Shown piece after piece: positions 6,342 through 13,728 of a DNA stretch of 15,415 nucleotides. The DNA comes from DATCVR01 sp036566745 (lineage in GTDB: Bacteria; Actinomycetota; Actinomycetes; Jiangellales; Jiangellaceae): assembly GCA_036566745.1 (NCBI GenBank), contig DATCVR010000235.1, positions 1-15,415 of the forward strand. The letters run 5' to 3'. Both the position numbers and the translations under genes were made by a program. The stretch's first letter is position 1. The number at the start of each line of letters is the position of its first letter. The notes beneath the pieces are model-generated. The model was not told where the DNA came from. It saw nothing but the letters and a program-made list of their open reading frames with translations, and did no database searches.

Positions 6342-8453
6342 CCGATCCCAGGAATGACGGAGACGACGAGGTCGATGAGCTTGATCCCGACGAACGGCAC
6401 GACGAGGCCGCCGAGGCCGTAGACCAGCGCGTTGCGCCGCAACATCGCCGCCGCGGCCAGGGGCCGGTATCGCACGCCGCGCAACGCCAGCGGGATCAGG
6501 GCGACGATCACCAGCGCGTTGAAGACGACCGCCGAGAGGATCGCCGACTGCGGTGTCTCGAGCCGCATGATGTTCAAGGCGTCGAGCTGCGGGTAGATGA
6601 CCGCGAACATCGCGGGGATGATCGCGAAGTACTTCGCGACGTCGTTGGCGATCGAGAACGTCGTCAGCGCGCCCCGGGTGATGAGCAACTGCTTGCCGAT
6701 CTCGACGATCTCGATCAGCTTGGTCGGGTTCGAATCGAGGTCGACCATGTTGCCGGCCTCTTTGGCCGCCTGGGTGCCGGTGTTCATGGCCACCCCCACG
6801 TCGGCCTGAGCAAGCGCCGGCGCGTCGTTCGTGCCATTCGCCGGTCATCGCGACCAGCCGCCCGCCGGCCTGCTCGCGCTTGATGAGCGCCATCTTGTCC
6901 TCGGGCTTGGCCTCGGCGAGGAAGTCGTCGACACCGGCCTGCTCGGCGATGACCTTGGCGGTGACCTGGTTGTCGCCGGTGACCATGACGGTGCGGATGC
7001 CCATGGCGCGCAGCTCGTCGAAGCGCTCGCGCATGCCGTGCTTGACGACGTCGGCGAGGTGGATGACGCCGAGCACGCGCGCGCCTCCGTCCACGGTCTC
7101 CCCCACCACCAACGGGGTCCCGCCGGCGGCAGCCACGTCGTCCACGATCTCGTCGACGGCGAGGTCCGGCCGGCCGCCGTGCTCGCGCACCCACCCCAGC
7201 ACCGACCCGGCCGCGCCCTTGCGCACCTGCCGGCCGTCGGCGAGGTCGACCCCGCTCATCCGGGTCTGGGCGGTGAACTCGACGAACGTCGCGCGGGGCA
7301 GCTCGCCGGTGTGCCGCTCGCGCATCCCGTACAGGCGCTTCACCAGCACCACCACCGAGCGGCCCTCGGGCGTGGCGTCGGCAAGGCTCGCCAGCTGCGC
7401 CGCGTCCGCCAGGTCGCGCTGCGTCACGCCGCCCACCGGCAACAGCTCGGTGGCCTGCCGGTCGCCGAACGTGATGGTGCCGGTCTTGTCGAGCAGCAGG
7501 ACGTTGACGTCGCCCGCGGCCTCGACGGCCCGCCCCGACATCGCCAGCACGTTGCGCTGGACCAGCCGGTCCATGCCCGCGATGCCGATCGCGGAGAGCA
7601 ACGCGCCGATCGTCGTGGGGATGAGGCACACCAGGAGCGCGACCAGCACGACCATCGACTGGAGCTGGCCGGAGTAGCCGGAGAACGGCTGCAAGGTGGC
7701 GACGGCCAGCAGGAAGATGATCGTCAGGCTGGCGAGCAGGATGTTCAGCGCGATCTCGTTCGGGGTCTTCTGCCGCGAGGCGCCCTCGACCATGGCGATC
7801 ATCCGGTCGACGAAGCTCTCGCCGGGCTTGGCGGTGATCCTCACGACGATCCGGTCGGAGAGCACCTTGGTGCCGCCGGTGACGGCGCATCGGTCGCCGC
7901 CGGACTCGCGGATCACCGGCGCCGACTCGCCGGTGATCGCCGACTCGTCCACGCTGGCCACACCTTCGACGACGTCGCCATCGCCGGGGATGACCTCACC
8001 GGCCTCGACCACCACCAGATCGCCCAGCCGCAGGTCGGAGCTGCTGATGGTCTCCTCGGCCTCGCCGGTGAGCCGCCGGGCGGGTGTCTCCTTCCGGGTG
8101 GATCGCAAGGTGGCGGCCTGGGCCCGGCCACGCCCTTCGGCGACCGCCTCCGCGAGGTTGGCGAACAGCACCGTGAACCACAGCCACGCCACGATCCACC
8201 ACGCGAACGCACTGGGGTCAATCACCGCCAGCACCGTGGTCAGGACCGCCCCGACCTCCACCACGAACATCACCGGGCTCTTGATCATCCGGCGTGGGTC
8301 GAGCTTGCGGACGGCGGCGGGCAGCGAGGAGACGAGCTGCCGCGGGTCGAACAGGCCAGCGCCCACCCGCCCGGGCGTCTCCTGCTCGGGCGCGCGCTCG
8401 GCCGTGCTGATGCGTGTCACTTCTCTCTCCGTGATCTCGCGCGGGGACGTCAT
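6338..8453 (-). pseudogene. kdpB: KdpB, P-type ATPase subunit, interrupted by a one-base insertion
   Basis: KdpB is the ATP-hydrolysing subunit of the Kdp pump. With the frame restored the product would be 704 aa, normal length. Visible in the first frame: TM helices about 60-105, TGES at 174-177 (actuator), PTTIG at 279-283, the phosphorylation site D322 in DKTGT, KGAAGS near 412 (nucleotide domain), and TGDN at 492-495. At residues 537-540 the expected TGDGTNDAP reads TGEW because of one extra base (T at 6837 or 6838 on the plus strand). Removing it restores TGDGTNDAPALAQADVGVAMNTG and all C-terminal helices to the TGA at 6338. ATG 8453 overlaps the kdpA stop (ATGA). Everything else is intact, so a sequencing error or very recent mutation is more likely than old decay. 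Confidence 0.9.
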
Positions 8454-10114
8454 GCCAGCGCCACCGCGAGCGGTCCCAGCGCCAGCGCCGGGAAGAACGT
8501 CAGCCCGGCGACGATGACGACCGTCGCCACGTGGAGTCCGACGAACAGCGGGGTGTGCGTCGGCAGCGTCCCGGCCGACGCGGGCGTGGGCCGCTGCCGG
8601 GCCAGCGCGCCGGCCAGTCCGAACACGAACACGATCGGCAGGAACCGTCCGACCAGCATCGCCAGGCCGAGCGCGGTGTTGTAGAAGGGCGTGTCGGCAC
8701 CGAGGCCCGCGAACGCGCTGCCGTTGTTGTTGCTGGCCGAGGCGAAGGCGTACAAGATCTCGGACAGCCCGTGGGCACCTCCGTTGTTCAGCGTGTCGAG
8801 GGCCGACCAGGATCCGGCCGCCGCCAGGCCCGCGCCGACCAACAGTGCAAACGGCATCGCCAGCACGGACAACGCCACCAGCGTGATCTCGCGCCGCCCG
8901 ATCTTCTTGCCGAGGTACTCCGGCGTGCGGCCCACCATCAGTCCGGCCAGGAAGACGGCCAGGATCGCCAGCACGACCATCCCGTACAGGCCCGTCCCGA
9001 CGCCGCCCGGCGAGACCTCGCCCAGCATCATGGTGAACATCACCATGCCGCCGCCCGCGCCGGTGTAGCTGTCGTGCATGGAGTTGACGGCGCCGGTCGA
9101 GGTGCCGGTGGTCGAGGCCGCGAACAGCGCCGAGGCCCAGGTGTCGAACCGGACCTCTTTGCCCTCCATGGCTGCGCCCACGGCCTGCGGCACGGTGCCC
9201 TGGTGAGCGACCTCGGCGGCCGTCGTGACCGCCACCGAGCCGGCCCACAGCAGCGCCATCGCCGCGAGCACGGCGTAGCCCTGGCGCGTGCTGCCCACCA
9301 TCCGGCCGTACATGCGCGGCAGCGCCGACGGGATCAGCAGGAGGAGGAAGATCTCGAGCAGGTTGGTGAAGGCGTTCGGGTTCTCGAACGGGTGCGCCGA
9401 GTTGGCGTTGAACGGCCCGCCGCCGTTGGTCCCGAGTTCCTTGATCACTTCCTGCGAGGCGATCGGGCCGCCGAGGATCGACTGGCTGCCACCGGTCAGG
9501 GTGGTGAACTCCTCGGGCGAGGAGAGGTTCTGGATCACCCCGCCGGCCACGAGGACCAGCGCGAACACGAAGGCGAGCGGCAGCAGGACTCGCACGGTGC
9601 CGCGGGTGAGGTCGACCCAGAAGTTCCCGAGCCGCTCGGTCCGCTTCCGGACCAGCCCGCGGATCAACGCCACCGCCACGGCGAGACCGACCGCCGCCGA
9701 CACGAAGTTCTGGACCGCCAGGCCGGCCATCTGGGCGAGGTGCCCGAGGGCCGCCTCACCCGAGTAGGCCTGCCAGTTCGTGTTGGTGACGAACGAGACG
9801 GCGGTGTTCCACGCCAGGGCCGGATCCATGCCGTCGAAGCCGAGCGAGAGCGGCAGCAGGTCCTGCAGGCGCAGCAGGGCGAACAGGAACAGCACCGACG
9901 CCGCCGAGAAGCCCAGGACGGAGAGCAGGTAGCTCGTCCACGTCTGGTCGGCTTCCGGGTCGACCCGCACGAGGCGGTAGAAGGCGCGTTCGACGGCGAG
10001 GTGCGAGTTCGAGGTGAACACGCGCGCCAGGTAGTCGCCGAGGGGCTTGTGGACGGCGACCAGCGCGACGATCAGGATCAGGACCTGGAGGAGCCCGGCC
10101 GCGGTGGCGCTCAT
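8450..10114 (-). CDS. kdpA: KdpA, K+-channel-like subunit of the K+-transporting ATPase
   Basis: A 554-aa polytopic membrane protein that binds and conducts K+ in KdpFABC. It has about ten hydrophobic helices. The four pore-loop signatures of the superfamily of K+ transporters can be read: TNTNWQ (110-115), GTNGGG (228-233), STTGTSTGAVN in the third repeat, and SNNNGSAFAG in the fourth. The first residues MSATAAGLLQVLILI and the terminal LALGPLAVALA also fit. ATG 10114 overlaps the kdpF TGA by one base (TGATG), and its own TGA overlaps kdpB, so the subunits should be translationally coupled. Confidence 0.97.
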   Translation of the reverse strand: MSATAAGLLQVLILIVALVAVHKPLGDYLARVFTSNSHLAVERAFYRLVRVDPEADQTWTSYLLSVLGFSAASVLFLFALLRLQDLLPLSLGFDGMDPALAWNTAVSFVTNTNWQAYSGEAALGHLAQMAGLAVQNFVSAAVGLAVAVALIRGLVRKRTERLGNFWVDLTRGTVRVLLPLAFVFALVLVAGGVIQNLSSPEEFTTLTGGSQSILGGPIASQEVIKELGTNGGGPFNANSAHPFENPNAFTNLLEIFLLLLIPSALPRMYGRMVGSTRQGYAVLAAMALLWAGSVAVTTAAEVAHQGTVPQAVGAAMEGKEVRFDTWASALFAASTTGTSTGAVNSMHDSYTGAGGGMVMFTMMLGEVSPGGVGTGLYGMVVLAILAVFLAGLMVGRTPEYLGKKIGRREITLVALSVLAMPFALLVGAGLAAAGSWSALDTLNNGGAHGLSEILYAFASASNNNGSAFAGLGADTPFYNTALGLAMLVGRFLPIVFVFGLAGALARQRPTPASAGTLPTHTPLFVGLHVATVVIVAGLTFFPALALGPLAVALA

Positions 10115-10203
10115 CAGAAGCGCTCGGGGAAGAGCAGCGCCGCCACGAGGTACCCCACCAGCAGCAACGCGACGATCAGGCCCGCGACGTTCTCGGCGGT
10201 CAC
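10114..10203 (-). CDS. kdpF: KdpF, small stabilising peptide of the Kdp pump
   Basis: A 29-aa peptide, VTAENVAGLIVALLLVGYL..., ending ALLFPERF: a single transmembrane helix with the Y-L-x-x-A-L-x-x-PERF tail typical of KdpF. In E. coli KdpF sits at the KdpA/KdpB interface and stabilises the complex. GTG 10203 has GGAGG 7 nt upstream (plus-strand CCTCC at 10211-10215). Its start overlaps the TGA of the upstream 55-aa peptide (GTGA), and its stop overlaps kdpA. Confidence 0.9.
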   Translation of the reverse strand: MTAENVAGLIVALLLVGYLVAALLFPERF

Positions 10204-10367
10204 CGCCGGGCCTCCGTCGCGCCGGCCGCGAGGTCGACGGCCGGGTCGGTGGCCGGATCGGCGCTCAGCGGTGCGTCCTGGCGCCCGAGCCGCTCCACCC
10301 CCTTGGCCAGTGCGGCGACCGCGACGAAGAACACGACGGTCAGGCCGATGAATACGACGTCGAGCAT
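10200..10367 (-). CDS. 55-aa membrane peptide, first gene of the kdp operon
   Basis: The frame reads MLDVVFIGLTVVFF..., one helix at about residues 3-21, a basic AKGVERLGRQ, then a 25-residue Asp/Ala/Pro-rich cytoplasmic tail ending TEARR. ATG 10367 is chosen over the in-frame ATG 10382 because GGAG lies 6 nt before it. The stop overlaps the kdpF GTG, so it is very likely co-translated with the pump. It differs from KdpF in its long polar tail and is not a duplicate of it. Function unknown; an accessory or regulatory role for KdpFABC is inferred from position only. Confidence 0.75.
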   Translation of the reverse strand: MLDVVFIGLTVVFFVAVAALAKGVERLGRQDAPLSADPATDPAVDLAAGATEARR

Positions 10368-10391
10368 CTGCGACTCCTGCATGTCTCAGCA

Positions 10392-10410
10392 GGTCCCGAG
10401 TATCGGGACC
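10392..10410. promoter_or_regulatory. perfect 8-bp-arm palindrome upstream of the kdp operon
   Basis: GGTCCCGA (10392-10399), spacer GTA, TCGGGACC (10403-10410). It lies 25 bp before the first operon ATG. On the minus strand its centre contains GATACT, a fair -10-like hexamer, though without a good -35. A repressor operator or a leader hairpin are both possible. Confidence 0.5.
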
Positions 10411-10448
10411 ACCGCTTAGCAAACCTGCGCCGGCCTGCTCAGCGGTGG
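10409..10448. promoter_or_regulatory. 13-bp-arm inverted repeat in the kdp leader
   Basis: CCACCGCTTAGCA (10409-10421) and TGCTCAGCGGTGG (10436-10448) pair at 12 of 13 positions, with a 14-base loop. It abuts the 19-bp palindrome, sharing two bases. In RNA this would form a strong stem if the transcript starts upstream of it. Part of the right arm can pair instead with 10385-10393. Confidence 0.5.
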
Positions 10449-10486
10449 GTCTTGACGAACCCTTAGCGGCACCACCCGTCCCGTTC

Positions 10487-10504
10487 ACGCCGTTTTGACG
10501 CCGT
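10487..10504 (-). promoter_or_regulatory. candidate KdpE box: direct repeats with 11-bp period
   Basis: On the minus strand ACGGCGT is followed after 4 bases by a second ACGGCGT, so the copies are exactly 11 bp apart. OmpR/PhoB-family regulators, to which KdpE belongs, bind such one-turn-spaced direct repeats. It lies about 120-135 bp upstream of the operon start codon. Assignment to KdpE is inference from spacing and location. Confidence 0.35.
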
Positions 10505-10505
10505 C

Positions 10506-10572
10506 CGCACCGTTTCGGTGATCGTTGGAACGGTGCGCTCGCCCGAGCGACCAGGACGCGCCAACGATCACC
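10506..10572. terminator. nested dyads after the 107-aa gene (terminator or leader structure)
   Basis: GGTGATCGTTGG (10517-10528) and CCAACGATCACC (10561-10572) are perfect 12-bp inverted copies; the second contains the TGA of the minus-strand gene. Inside the 32-base spacer, CGCTC and GAGCG form a small hairpin. CGCACCGTT (10506-10514) can alternatively pair with AACGGTGCG (10529-10537), and CACCG-TTT-CGGTG (10508-10520) forms a third stem. There is no T-run. It could terminate the 107-aa gene, or regulate read-through into kdp. Confidence 0.45.
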
Positions 10573-10891
10573 CCACGGCGGCCATCGCGGCCGTGCCCAG
10601 GCCGGCCGACCATCGGGCGTCGGCGACGTGCTCGCCGTCGAGGACGAACGAGGTCAGGTACGTCCGCAGCTCGTGGGCGAACTCCGCGACCTCGTCCGGG
10701 CCGAAGCCCGCGATGATCGCCAGCGCCTCGACGTCGGCGACCTCGGCGTCCACCACCGGCTCGAGGACGCCTCGGACGTCGAGGCCGCAGGAACGCGCCA
10801 GGCTCGCGATCGTCTCGCCGCGATCGAGCGCGGCCTGGAGCGCCGTCGTGGTCACACTCAACTGTTCCGCCGCAATCGCCAATGCATCCAT
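10568..10891 (-). CDS. 107-aa protein of unknown function
   Basis: ATG 10891 has a strong GGGAGG 6 nt upstream. The protein is soluble, Ala-rich and acidic. Residues 9-50 (QLSVTTTALQAALDRGETIASLARSCGLDVRGVLEPVVDAE) have the pattern L-x-x-AL-x-x-G-x-TIA-x-LA-x-x-x-G-x-x, seen in small helical domains of many actinobacterial hypothetical proteins. The second half (EALAIIAGFGPDEVAEFAHELRTYLTSFV) is a separate helical segment. There is no signal peptide or membrane helix. It is divergent from the phosphoketolase and upstream of kdp on the same strand, separated by 200 bp. No function is assigned. The frame extends open far upstream inside the phosphoketolase gene, but that is a GC-rich antisense shadow. 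Confidence 0.75.
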   Translation of the reverse strand: MDALAIAAEQLSVTTTALQAALDRGETIASLARSCGLDVRGVLEPVVDAEVADVEALAIIAGFGPDEVAEFAHELRTYLTSFVLDGEHVADARWSAGLGTAAMAAVG

Positions 10892-10942
10892 GACCGGCCT
10901 CCCGGATCGCCGTGCTACCCGATCCCGATCATGTCGACGGAA

Positions 10943-10978
10943 CCTGAGACCGGCCCAAGAGAATCCTGAGCGCCGGCC
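10943..10978. promoter_or_regulatory. 22-bp-period direct repeat in the divergent promoter region
   Basis: CCTGAGaccggcc (10943-10955) and CCTGAGcgccggcc (10965-10978) are near-identical and start 22 bp apart, about two helical turns. They lie between the 107-aa gene and the phosphoketolase gene. A regulator site is plausible; no regulator is known. Confidence 0.35.
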
Positions 10979-10989
10979 ACGAGTCGGCT

Positions 10990-11011
10990 CCCCTTGGCGA
11001 CGACGAAGGGG
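10990..11011. promoter_or_regulatory. CCCCTT-N10-AAGGGG inverted repeat upstream of phosphoketolase
   Basis: Perfect 6-bp arms separated by 10 bases, 73 bp before the phosphoketolase ATG. The geometry suits a dimeric repressor or activator operator; as RNA it is a modest hairpin. Confidence 0.35.
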
Positions 11012-11083
11012 TAGCGGATCATTCCGCGACGGGTGAGGGTGGAGACAGCACGCCCGCGCACGCGACCCGAAGGGGTTCGACCG

Positions 11084-13552
11084 ATGGCCAGGAAGTCCAG
11101 CCGACGTCAGGCCGCACCAGCCGATTCCGCCACACCGCTCAGTGAGGAGCTGGCCGGCCGCATCGATGCGTGGTGGCGCGCCGCCAACTACCTGTCCGTG
11201 GGCCAGATCTACCTCCTCGACAACCCGCTGCTCCGCGTCCCCCTCGCTGCCGAGCACATCAAGCCGCGGCTGCTGGGGCACTGGGGCACCTCGCCCGGAC
11301 AGAACTTCCTGTACGCACACCTCAACCGCGCCATCGTCGAGCGCGACCTCGACATGATCTACATCAGTGGCCCCGGCCACGGGGGTCCGTCGCTGGTCTC
11401 CGCCGCCTGGCTCGAAGGCACCTACAGCGAGATCTACTCCGGGGTGGGCGACGACGAGGAGGGGATGCGCGAGCTGTTCCGGCAGTTCTCGTTTCCGGGC
11501 GGGATCCCGAGCCACGTCGCCCCGGAGACGCCCGGCTCGATCCACGAGGGCGGCGAGCTGGGTTACGCCCTGTCCCACGCGTACGGAGCCGCGTTCGACA
11601 ATCCCGGCCTGGTCGTCGCGGCCGTCGTCGGCGACGGCGAGGCCGAGACCGGGCCGCTGGCGACGTCGTGGCACAGCAACAAGTTCCTCGACCCGGTGGG
11701 CGACGGCGCCGTCCTGCCGATCCTGCACCTCAACGGCTACAAGATCGCCAATCCCGCCGTGCTGGCCCGGATCCCGCGCGAGGAGCTCGAAGCCCTGATG
11801 CGCGGCTACGGTCACACGCCGTACTGGTTCGAGGGCGGCTTCGACGGCGAGGACCACGCCTCCGTCCATCAGCGCTTCGCGGCGGTTCTCGACGCCGCGC
11901 TGGACCAGATCGCGACGATCAAGGCCGACGCCGCCGACGGCACGCTCCACGGACGCGCAGCCTGGCCGATGATCGTCTTCAAGACGCCCAAGGGCTGGAC
12001 CGGCCCGCGCGAGGTCGACGGCCAGCCGGTCGAGAACACCTACCGTTCCCACCAGGTGCCGATGAACCACGTCCGCGGCAACGACGCCTACACCACGCTA
12101 CTCGAGGAGTGGATGCGTTCGTACCGGCCGGAGGAGCTGTTCGACGACGACGGCCGGCTGCGTGGGGACATCGCGGCGATCAACCCGAGCGGCTCTCGCA
12201 GGATGAGCGCCAACCCGCACGCCAACGGCGGCACCCTCACCCGCGACCTGCGCCTCCCCGACTTCCGCGACCATGGCGTGGACGTCCCCGCACCCGGCGG
12301 AGCCATCGCGGAGTCCACCCGGGTGCTGGGCAACTGGCTCGGGAAGGTCGTCGAGGACAACCCGCGCAACTTCCGGGTGTTCGGCCCGGACGAGACCGCG
12401 TCGAACCGGCTCGGCGCAGCCGTCGAGGTCGGCGACAAGGCCTGGCAGGCCGAGGTGGTGCCCACCGACGACCACCTCTCCCCCACCGGCCGGGTCATGG
12501 AGATGCTCTCCGAGCACCAGTGCCAGGGCTGGCTGGAGGGGTACCTGCTCACTGGGCGGCACGGCGTCTTCAGCTGCTACGAGGCGTTCATCCACATCAT
12601 CGACGCGATGTTCAACCAGCACGCCAAGTGGCTGAAGGTCACCCGCGAGATCCCGTGGCGGGCGCCCGTCCCGTCCCTGAACTACCTGCTGTCCTCACAC
12701 GTCTGGCGCCAGGACCACAACGGCTTCTCGCACCAGGACCCGGGCTTCATCGACCACGTGGTCAACAAGAAGGCCGACGTCATCCGGGTCTATCTTCCGC
12801 CGGACGCCAACACCCTGCTCTCCACCTACGACCACTGCCTGCGCAGCCGCGACTACGTCAACGTCGTCGTGGCCGGCAAGCAACCCGCGCCGCAATGGCT
12901 GACCATGGACGAGGCGATCGCCCACTGCACCCGCGGCATCGGGATCTGGGACTGGGCCGGCAACGACGACGGCGCCGGCGAGCCCGACGTGGTCATGGCC
13001 TGCGCCGGCGACGTGCCCACACTCGAGACCCTCGCGGCGGTCGACCTACTCCGTCAGCACCTCCCCGACCTGCGAGTACGCGTGGTCAACGTGGTCGATC
13101 TGATGCGCCTGCAGGATGAGCGCGAGCACCCGCACGGCCTGTCGGACCGCGAGTTCGACGCGCTCTTCACCGCCGACAAGCCGGTGGTGTTCGCGTACCA
13201 CGGCTATCCGTGGCTGATCCATCGCCTCACCTACCGGCGCACCAACCACGACAACATCCATGTCCGCGGCTACAAGGAGGAGGGCACCACCACCACGCCG
13301 TTCGACATGGTGATGCTCAACGACCTCGACCGGTTCCACCTGGTCATGGACGTGATCGACCGGGTCCGGGGTCTGGGCAGCAGCGCCGCGCACGTGCGGC
13401 AGCTCATGGCCGACGCGCGACTGCGGGCCCGCCAGTACACCCGCGAACACGGCGACGACGATCCGGCGATCCGGGACTGGGTGTGGCCGGGCGCCCGCGA
13501 GGCCGGTGCTACGACCAGCGTCGGCGAGGACACCGGCGGCGACAACGAGTGA
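11084..13552 (+). CDS. xfp: xylulose-5-phosphate/fructose-6-phosphate phosphoketolase
   Basis: An 822-aa thiamine-diphosphate enzyme that cleaves xylulose-5-P (and/or fructose-6-P) with phosphate to acetyl-phosphate plus glyceraldehyde-3-P (or erythrose-4-P). Visible: LSVGQIYLLDNPLL (37-50), GHWGTSPGQNF (66-75), GPGHGGP (96-102), the cofactor/Mg2+ motif GDGEAETGP (183-191) with NGYKI (217-221), and central blocks RVFGPDETASNRL, SCYEAF, and SSHVWRQDHNGFSHQDPG. The C-terminal XFP domain includes HGLSDREFDALFTADKPVVFAYHGYPWLIHRLTYRR in outline and RGYKEEGTTTTPFDM. ATG 11084 is preceded by GAAGGGG (11069-11075), 8 nt away; the in-frame GTG 11033 lacks a comparable site and would add 17 Arg-rich residues. 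Whether it prefers one sugar phosphate or uses both cannot be read here. No acetate kinase or Pta lies in the window. Confidence 0.96.
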   Translation: MARKSSRRQAAPADSATPLSEELAGRIDAWWRAANYLSVGQIYLLDNPLLRVPLAAEHIKPRLLGHWGTSPGQNFLYAHLNRAIVERDLDMIYISGPGHGGPSLVSAAWLEGTYSEIYSGVGDDEEGMRELFRQFSFPGGIPSHVAPETPGSIHEGGELGYALSHAYGAAFDNPGLVVAAVVGDGEAETGPLATSWHSNKFLDPVGDGAVLPILHLNGYKIANPAVLARIPREELEALMRGYGHTPYWFEGGFDGEDHASVHQRFAAVLDAALDQIATIKADAADGTLHGRAAWPMIVFKTPKGWTGPREVDGQPVENTYRSHQVPMNHVRGNDAYTTLLEEWMRSYRPEELFDDDGRLRGDIAAINPSGSRRMSANPHANGGTLTRDLRLPDFRDHGVDVPAPGGAIAESTRVLGNWLGKVVEDNPRNFRVFGPDETASNRLGAAVEVGDKAWQAEVVPTDDHLSPTGRVMEMLSEHQCQGWLEGYLLTGRHGVFSCYEAFIHIIDAMFNQHAKWLKVTREIPWRAPVPSLNYLLSSHVWRQDHNGFSHQDPGFIDHVVNKKADVIRVYLPPDANTLLSTYDHCLRSRDYVNVVVAGKQPAPQWLTMDEAIAHCTRGIGIWDWAGNDDGAGEPDVVMACAGDVPTLETLAAVDLLRQHLPDLRVRVVNVVDLMRLQDEREHPHGLSDREFDALFTADKPVVFAYHGYPWLIHRLTYRRTNHDNIHVRGYKEEGTTTTPFDMVMLNDLDRFHLVMDVIDRVRGLGSSAAHVRQLMADARLRARQYTREHGDDDPAIRDWVWPGAREAGATTSVGEDTGGDNE

Positions 13553-13555
13553 CCC

Positions 13556-13579
13556 CGGGTCTGGCGCCTACCGGACCCG
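13556..13579 (+). terminator. GC-rich hairpin terminator after xfp
   Basis: A 9-bp stem (CGGGTCTGG with CCGGACCCG, one G-T wobble) and a 6-base loop start 3 nt after the xfp stop codon. There is no T-run, as is usual for terminator-like hairpins in GC-rich Actinobacteria. Confidence 0.55.
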
Positions 13580-13645
13580 CGCCGACACGTCGCCTGATCG
13601 CTCGGTGACGAACAACGACCTCGTAGCCCTGACGTAGGGGAATCG

Positions 13646-13651
13646 GATAAT
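13646..13651 (+). promoter_or_regulatory. candidate -10 box for the S8 protease
   Basis: GATAAT matches TATAAT at five of six positions, unusual in this GC-rich spacer, and lies about 80 bp before the protease start. No good -35 is visible at 16-18 bp, so an activator or alternative sigma factor would be needed. Confidence 0.3.
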
Positions 13652-13728
13652 CGGCCAAAGTCACCGCATAGCCGACAGCATCCTTCTACGATGCGGCGTA
13701 TCTCCCCAGCGGATCGATCGGGGGCGGC

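Noticed and set aside
6831..10351. Long plus-strand open frames antisense to kdpB and kdpA
   Set aside because: Their products are low-complexity His/Arg/Gln/Asp-rich sequence mirroring the codon bias of kdpA/kdpB; no start signals or motifs.
10368..10567. c-di-AMP (ydaO-type) riboswitch upstream of kdp
   Set aside because: I looked for the conserved GGG/GCCGAA-type core expected for that class and did not find it; the dyads present have different geometry.
11033..11083. GTG start for the phosphoketolase
   Set aside because: The added residues are Arg/Pro-rich and unlike the family, and ATG 11084 has a better ribosome site.
11170..13119. 649-codon open frame inside xfp in another frame
   Set aside because: Arg/Pro-rich shadow of a fully recognisable phosphoketolase.
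13664..13696. CCGCAT...ATGCGG and GCATC...GATGC dyads before the protease
   Set aside because: Short arms that overlap each other; not above what is expected by chance in GC-rich sequence.
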